64,000 nt of DNA, taken from positions 1 through 64,000 of the forward strand of contig JAEZTL010000006.1 in NCBI GenBank assembly GCA_023421395.1. Reading direction: 5' to 3'. The DNA comes from Bacillota bacterium. Its GTDB lineage: Bacteria; Bacillota; Clostridia; Christensenellales; Aristaeellaceae. Of this stretch, positions 59,847 to 64,000 are shown piece by piece. How positions within the stretch are numbered: position 1 is the first letter of the stretch; every line of letters begins with the position of its first letter. The notes below the pieces were generated by a model that saw nothing but the letters and a program-made list of their open reading frames with translations, searched no databases and was not told the origin of the DNA. The position numbers and the translations under genes were made by a program.

Positions 59847-61094
59847 TCATTTCGCCGTGACAGGGACAAGGCGGCGCACCAGATACCAACCGGCGATGCC
59901 GCATGCCAGCATGATCAGGTAGACCGGCAGGTAGCCCGCGCGCTCCACCAGCGCGCCCGCCAGGTACGTGCCCAGCGACAGCGGCGCCATCACGATGGCC
60001 GCCAGCACGATGGTGTCGGCGCGCTTTTCCGGCGTCACCAGCGTGATCATGTGCTGGTAGAACCCGGTGTAGGCGGGCGTATTGACCGCCACCAGCGCCA
60101 TCGCCAGGGAGAGCGGGAACATCACCGGAAGTCCGGCCTTCCAGACGAAGAAGCACGCCAGATTGGCAAGCGCGCAGACGACGCCCAGAATTTCAGCCAG
60201 CCGCATCATGACGGGATAGCTGAGCCTGCGGCACACCTGAGCCCAGAGGACGCCCGCGGTGATCTGCCCCAGGACGGGCATGAACACCAGCGTCGCCAGC
60301 TGGGTCTCGGAAAGACCCGCCTCGCGGCCGAACATCAGGTTGACCGGCGCGGCGATCAGCGTCATCAGGTACAGCGCGCGGGCGATCAGCGTCACACGGA
60401 CGGAGGGGTTCTCCTTCAGGATTGGGAGGATCCGGGCGATGTATCGGACGGGATGGGCCGGCGGCTCGTCCGGGGCGCAAGGATGAGGCAGATCATGGAA
60501 GCGGGACAGCGCCACGGCGCTGATCAAAAAAATCGCGGAGGCCAGGGAGAAGATGACCGCGTACTGGACCTGAAAGGGAAGCGCGCTGCCCAGCACTGCC
60601 CGCAGCACCCAGCCGGAGCCAAGCCCGGCCAGCCCCGCGAAGGTCTGCTGCATCGATACGACCTCGCCCCGGCGCTGGATCGGCAGCGTGCGCGTGCAGA
60701 TTTCTGCCCAGATCAAGCCGACCATGCCGTCCGCCAGGAAAAAGAGCGCGTACAGCGCGAGGAACACCCACGCGGCCGCCTTTCCGTCGAGGCCCGAAAG
60801 CATGAATAGCGCCATCAGGAGAAACAGCGGGCGGCTGAGAAAGCCCAGCGCCGTCATGCGCCTGATCTGTGAGGGGATGCGGTGGATGATCAGCCCCATG
60901 ATAAACTGGCCCGTCAGCGGCGCCAGCGACCGGAGCGTTGCCGCGAAGCCCGCCAGCGCGGCGGAGCCGGTGGTGATCTGGATGAAGTTGGTGATGACCG
61001 TATCGCCCTGTAAAAAGGAGAGTCCCGCCCAAAAGAGCGTACCCTCCAGAACCATCAGTTTTGAATTTCTTTCCGCAAGCTGCGCGTCCGGCAT
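59847..61094 (-). CDS. Major facilitator superfamily transporter
   Basis: About 415 aa with twelve predicted helices (for example LMVLEGTLFWAGLSFLQGDTVITNFIQ, LYALFFLADGMVGLIWAEICTRTLP, YTGFYQHMITLVTPEKRADTIVLAAIVMAPLSLGTYLAG). No substrate is predictable. The start is unclear: ATG 61094 has no strong ribosome site, and the frame is open to GTG 61166, which would overlap murG by 29 nt. It is the second gene after murG on the minus strand. Confidence 0.85.
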   Translation of the reverse strand: MPDAQLAERNSKLMVLEGTLFWAGLSFLQGDTVITNFIQITTGSAALAGFAATLRSLAPLTGQFIMGLIIHRIPSQIRRMTALGFLSRPLFLLMALFMLSGLDGKAAAWVFLALYALFFLADGMVGLIWAEICTRTLPIQRRGEVVSMQQTFAGLAGLGSGWVLRAVLGSALPFQVQYAVIFSLASAIFLISAVALSRFHDLPHPCAPDEPPAHPVRYIARILPILKENPSVRVTLIARALYLMTLIAAPVNLMFGREAGLSETQLATLVFMPVLGQITAGVLWAQVCRRLSYPVMMRLAEILGVVCALANLACFFVWKAGLPVMFPLSLAMALVAVNTPAYTGFYQHMITLVTPEKRADTIVLAAIVMAPLSLGTYLAGALVERAGYLPVYLIMLACGIAGWYLVRRLVPVTAK

Positions 61095-61137
61095 GTTTTT
61101 TATCACGGCCCTAGCGCGGGCCCGGTCTCCGTTTAAT

Positions 61138-62214
61138 CTATTTTGGGGGCTGTTTTGCGTATTCACGGATGGATTTGAGCACGTTTTTCAGGCCGTTGGC
61201 CGAGGGCTCCTTTTCCATCGCGTCGATGAGGCTGCCGCGGTCCTTGTAGACCTCCACCACCCGCGCGCGGAGCGTATCGGGCGTCATGTCCTCCTGATAG
61301 AGCACCCGGGCCAGCCCCCGCGACTCAAAGGACTTCGCGTTCATAATCTGGTCGCCCCGGCTGGCGGTCATGGGGTAGGGGATGAGCAGCGACGGCTTTC
61401 GAAGCGCCAGGATTTCCGACAGCGTGTTGGAGCCCGCGCGGGAGATGAGCACATCCGCCGCCGCGTAGGCGTGGGGCATCTCCTCCGTCAGGTATTCCTT
61501 TTGGCAGTAGTTGGCCGTGCCCTCCAGATTGGTGTCCAGGTTGCCCGCGCCGCACAGGTGCAGAACCTGAAAACCGGTGGTGAGGCCCGGCAGCGCGGCG
61601 CGCAGCGCGCGGTTGATGGACTGAGCGCCGCTGGAACCGCCCACAACCATCAGGATCGGCCGGTCGTCGCGGAAGCCAAAGAGCTTGAGACCCTTTTCTC
61701 TGGAGCCGGTAAACAGCTCGCTGCGAAGCGGCGTACCCACGTACAGCCCCTTGCCGCCGGCCGTAGCCGCCGCCTCCGGGAAGGTGCATAAAAGCTTTTT
61801 CGCAAAGGGCATCGCCAGCTTGTTGGCCAGGCCCGGCGTCATGTCGCTCTCGTGGAGCAGCACCGGGATGCCCAGCGCCGCCGCGCCGTAAACCACCGGC
61901 ACGGAGACAAAACCGCCCTTGGCGAATACCAGGTTCGGGCGCAGCTTGCGCATGAGCGCCAGCGACTGGCCCGCGCCCGCCAAGACCTTCAGGGGGTCCG
62001 TGATGTTCTTCAGGTCGAAATAGCGGCGCAGTTTGCCGGTCGCCACATGGTGGTAGGTCACGCCCTTGATGGGTTCGACCAGCCTGCGCTCAATGCCATC
62101 GGCGGTGCCGACGTAATGCACGTCCCAGCCCTCTTTGAGCAGGGACGGAATCAGCGCCAGGTTGGGCGTCACGTGGCCCGCGGTTCCGCCGCCGGTCAAA
62201 ACGATGCGCTTCAA
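61138..62214 (-). CDS. murG: Peptidoglycan lipid II synthase MurG
   Basis: 358 aa, GT28 fold. N-terminal LTGGGTAGHVTPNLAL with GGTAGH at 9-14, the second glycine-rich loop VFAKGGFVSVPVVYGAAALGIPVLLHESDMTPGLANK, and the C-terminal UDP-GlcNAc site VVGGSSGAQSINRAL plus LISRAGSNTLSEILAL. It adds GlcNAc to lipid I at the inner membrane face. TTG start with GGTGG at 7 nt. It stands outside a dcw cluster here. Confidence 0.95.
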   Translation of the reverse strand: MKRIVLTGGGTAGHVTPNLALIPSLLKEGWDVHYVGTADGIERRLVEPIKGVTYHHVATGKLRRYFDLKNITDPLKVLAGAGQSLALMRKLRPNLVFAKGGFVSVPVVYGAAALGIPVLLHESDMTPGLANKLAMPFAKKLLCTFPEAAATAGGKGLYVGTPLRSELFTGSREKGLKLFGFRDDRPILMVVGGSSGAQSINRALRAALPGLTTGFQVLHLCGAGNLDTNLEGTANYCQKEYLTEEMPHAYAAADVLISRAGSNTLSEILALRKPSLLIPYPMTASRGDQIMNAKSFESRGLARVLYQEDMTPDTLRARVVEVYKDRGSLIDAMEKEPSANGLKNVLKSIREYAKQPPK

Positions 62215-62249
62215 GGCCGAACCACCTTTCGAAAAATCCCCATACTACA

Positions 62250-62258
62250 ATTATAGCA
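62250..62258 (-). promoter_or_regulatory. Extended -10 promoter of murG
   Basis: Minus strand TGCTATAAT, an extended -10 element without a good -35; about 36 nt before the TTG. Confidence 0.6.
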
Positions 62259-62307
62259 TGACGCGGCCGGACTGCCTTGCAGATGATGTTAAATGAGCTT
62301 ATGTTAT

Positions 62308-62336
62308 TTGCGAATTCGGGCCTTTTGGATTATGAT
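62308..62336 (+). promoter_or_regulatory. Promoter of dnaX
   Basis: TTGCGA, 17-bp spacer, TATGAT; 35 nt before the ATG. Confidence 0.7.
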
Positions 62337-62370
62337 ATAAGAAGACTATTTTCAAGGGGTGAGGCTGGAG

Positions 62371-63981
62371 ATGTACCAGGCGCTGTACCGCACATGGCGG
62401 CCGGAGAAGTTCGAGGACGTGGTGGGACAGGAGGCCATCGTGCGGACGCTGGTGAAGCAGGTGGAGTCGGGCCGCATCGCCCACGCCTACCTGTTCTGCG
62501 GCAGCCGCGGTACCGGCAAGACCACCACGGCCAAGATTCTGGCCCGCGCCATCAACTGCGCCCGCCCGCTGCCCGGCGCCGACCCCTGCGGAACCTGCGA
62601 CGCCTGCCAGTCCATTCTGGAGGAGCGGGCGATGGACGTGGTGGAGATTGACGCCGCCTCCAACAACGGCGTGGATGAGATCCGCGACCTGCGCGAGAAG
62701 ATCCAGTACCCGCCGTCGGTGGGGCGCTACAAAGTATACATCGTCGACGAGGTGCACATGCTCTCCTCCGGCGCGTTCAACGCGCTTTTGAAGACGCTGG
62801 AGGAGCCGCCCGCCCACGCGGTGTTCATCCTGGCCACCACCGAGCCGCAGAAGCTGCCCGCTACGATTCTCTCCCGCTGCCAGCGGTTCGATTTCCGCCG
62901 CATCCCCGCGAGGCTCATCGAGGAGCGGCTGAAAGTGGTGATCGAAGCCTCCGGCGCCGCCGCCGAGGACGAGGCGGTTCAGCTGATCGCCAGGTCCGCC
63001 GAAGGCGGCATGCGCGACGCGCTGAGCCTTCTGGACACCTGCATGTCGGAGGAGAAGCTCACCGCGGCCAGGGTGCGGGAGGCGCTGGGCGCCTCCGGGC
63101 TCGAGGCGATGTACGAGTTCGCGGACGCGCTGATCGCCTCCGACGCCGGCCGCGCGCTGACGCTGATCGGCCGGGCGATGGACGCGGGACGCGACGCGAT
63201 GGTATTCGCCCGGGAGGTAACCGGACACCTGCGCGCGCTGCTCCTGGCCCAGATGGTGAAGGAGGGCCTCGAGGACCTGATCGAATCCACCCGGGAAGAA
63301 GCCCAGCGGCTCGTCCGGCAGGCCTCCTGCGCGAGCGCCGAGGGGCTGACCCGCTGGATGGAGCTTTTCATGCGCGCCGAGGGCGACATGAAATGGATGG
63401 CTCAGCCCCGCAGCGCGCTGGAACTGGCCGCCGTGCGCTGCTGTCATCCGGAGAAGGAGCTGAACCCGGAGGCGCTCTTCGAGCGGCTTTCGAAGCTCGA
63501 AGCGCGGCTTCAAAACCTCTCTTCCGTGCCCTTTGAGCCCACCGCCGCGAAGAGCGCGGCACCCGCAAAGCCGGAAACCGCGCCCGAAGCGCCCAAGCCG
63601 GAGCCGGGCGCGCCGCCGAAGAGCGCCGCGCCCAAGGCGCCGGAAATCGCCGGCGCGGACAGCTATCGAGCGGCCCTTGACATCGTGGCCAGGGAGCAGC
63701 CGCCGATCTTCGGCATGCTCAAGGACGCGGCGTTTCGCGGGGTAGATGGAGACAATGTGCTGCTCGAGCTCCCCCGGGCCCGCGCGTTCTACCGGCAGAT
63801 TCTGGAAAAGGACGACAAGAAGGCGCTGATCGACCGGGCGTTGACGGAAGGCTTCGGCAGACCGGTGGCGGTCCGGTTCGTGCAGGGCGGCGAGTCCGCG
63901 CCCCGGGCCGCGAACCAGCGCACGCTGGAACAGGCCTACGACGTGTTCGGCCGCGACAAGGTGACCGTGCTGGACGAGTAG
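62371..63981 (+). CDS. dnaX: DNA polymerase III subunit gamma/tau
   Basis: 536 aa. AAA+ clamp-loader ATPase: YRTWRPEKFEDVVGQE, Walker A GSRGTGKT at 44-51, zinc cysteines at 63, 73, 76 and 79 (CGTCDAC), Walker B VYIVDEVHML, sensor LATTEPQKLPATILSRCQRFDFRR. Domain III follows (about 225-370), then an Ala/Pro/Lys linker (about 385-430) and a C-terminal tau-like domain. It loads the sliding clamp. ATG 62371 is preferred over GTG 62359, which abuts the AAGGGG. A recR-like partner would be expected just beyond the window. Confidence 0.96.
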   Translation: MYQALYRTWRPEKFEDVVGQEAIVRTLVKQVESGRIAHAYLFCGSRGTGKTTTAKILARAINCARPLPGADPCGTCDACQSILEERAMDVVEIDAASNNGVDEIRDLREKIQYPPSVGRYKVYIVDEVHMLSSGAFNALLKTLEEPPAHAVFILATTEPQKLPATILSRCQRFDFRRIPARLIEERLKVVIEASGAAAEDEAVQLIARSAEGGMRDALSLLDTCMSEEKLTAARVREALGASGLEAMYEFADALIASDAGRALTLIGRAMDAGRDAMVFAREVTGHLRALLLAQMVKEGLEDLIESTREEAQRLVRQASCASAEGLTRWMELFMRAEGDMKWMAQPRSALELAAVRCCHPEKELNPEALFERLSKLEARLQNLSSVPFEPTAAKSAAPAKPETAPEAPKPEPGAPPKSAAPKAPEIAGADSYRAALDIVAREQPPIFGMLKDAAFRGVDGDNVLLELPRARAFYRQILEKDDKKALIDRALTEGFGRPVAVRFVQGGESAPRAANQRTLEQAYDVFGRDKVTVLDE

Positions 63982-64000
63982 CCCGGCGAATTCATCATCG

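Overview
The window is GC-rich (gene interiors are strongly G/C at third codon positions) and reads as the chromosome of a low-abundance-type, high-GC Bacillota, most likely a Clostridia-class relative. The evidence is a GerW sporulation protein, a SpoIIQ-like degenerate M23 protein, a spore-surface-like Cys/His-rich protein, FloA/NfeD, the alpha2-type glycyl-tRNA synthetase, strong AGGAGG ribosome sites, many TTG/GTG starts and proteins with SH3/peptidoglycan-binding modules on Pro-Thr linkers. A lineage name cannot be fixed from sequence alone.

Layout. 1-3.6 kb: a complete IS21-family element (istA-istB, 19-bp inverted ends) abutting the C-terminal fragment of a YqaJ-type phage recombinase and two small phage-like ORFs, bounded by tRNA-Val(GAC); this looks like the end of a decayed integrated element. 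3.7-6.1 kb: a DUF1622 membrane protein, a secreted protein, a HAD phosphatase and a C39-like peptidase. 6.2-10.9 kb: a full branched-chain amino-acid (LIV-I type) ABC transporter operon in which the second permease and first ATPase are one fused polypeptide. 11-19 kb (minus strand): GlsB-like protein, the TldD/PmbA protease pair, a LytTR response regulator, and a FloA/NfeD membrane-microdomain cluster interrupted by a secreted protein. 19.3-21 kb: a multi-SH3 wall protein. 21.7-30 kb (minus): phosphohexomutase, ferritin-like protein, DUF1858, MBL hydrolase, FucU, GerW, DUF2953, exonuclease III and a membrane nucleotide-sugar dehydratase. 30.3-35 kb: secreted protein, a broken small ORF, lipoate ligase, AEC transporter, glycyl-tRNA synthetase. 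35-38.8 kb: an exported caspase-like protein with Ig-like repeats and an RluA pseudouridine synthase. 38.8-44 kb: FeoAB with a coupled Mbeg1-like hydrolase, then two spore-type proteins and a secreted protein. 44.2-53.6 kb: NAD(P)HX repair enzyme, glycogen phosphorylase plus GH13 enzyme, phosphoesterase, asparaginyl-tRNA synthetase and a preQ1-riboswitch-controlled queT. 53.7-64 kb: a second wall protein of the 19.3-kb family, methyltransferase, a short alanyl-tRNA synthetase, glycerol-1-phosphate dehydrogenase, ParB/Noc-like protein, MFS transporter, MurG and DnaX.

Most of the window is housekeeping and envelope biology. The best candidates for undescribed biology are: (1) a conserved C-terminal domain with an NGMPHG motif and Cys/His residues shared by two exported SH3/peptidoglycan-binding proteins; (2) an exported caspase-fold protease carrying bacterial Ig-like repeats; (3) a symmetric cluster of four DnaA-box sequences between a ferritin-like gene and a DUF1858 gene; (4) a three-copy family of MITE-like repeats with ATACCAAT ends; (5) an NfeD/secreted protein/FloA/LytTR cluster. 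All function calls are from reading protein sequence by eye; no database search was run.
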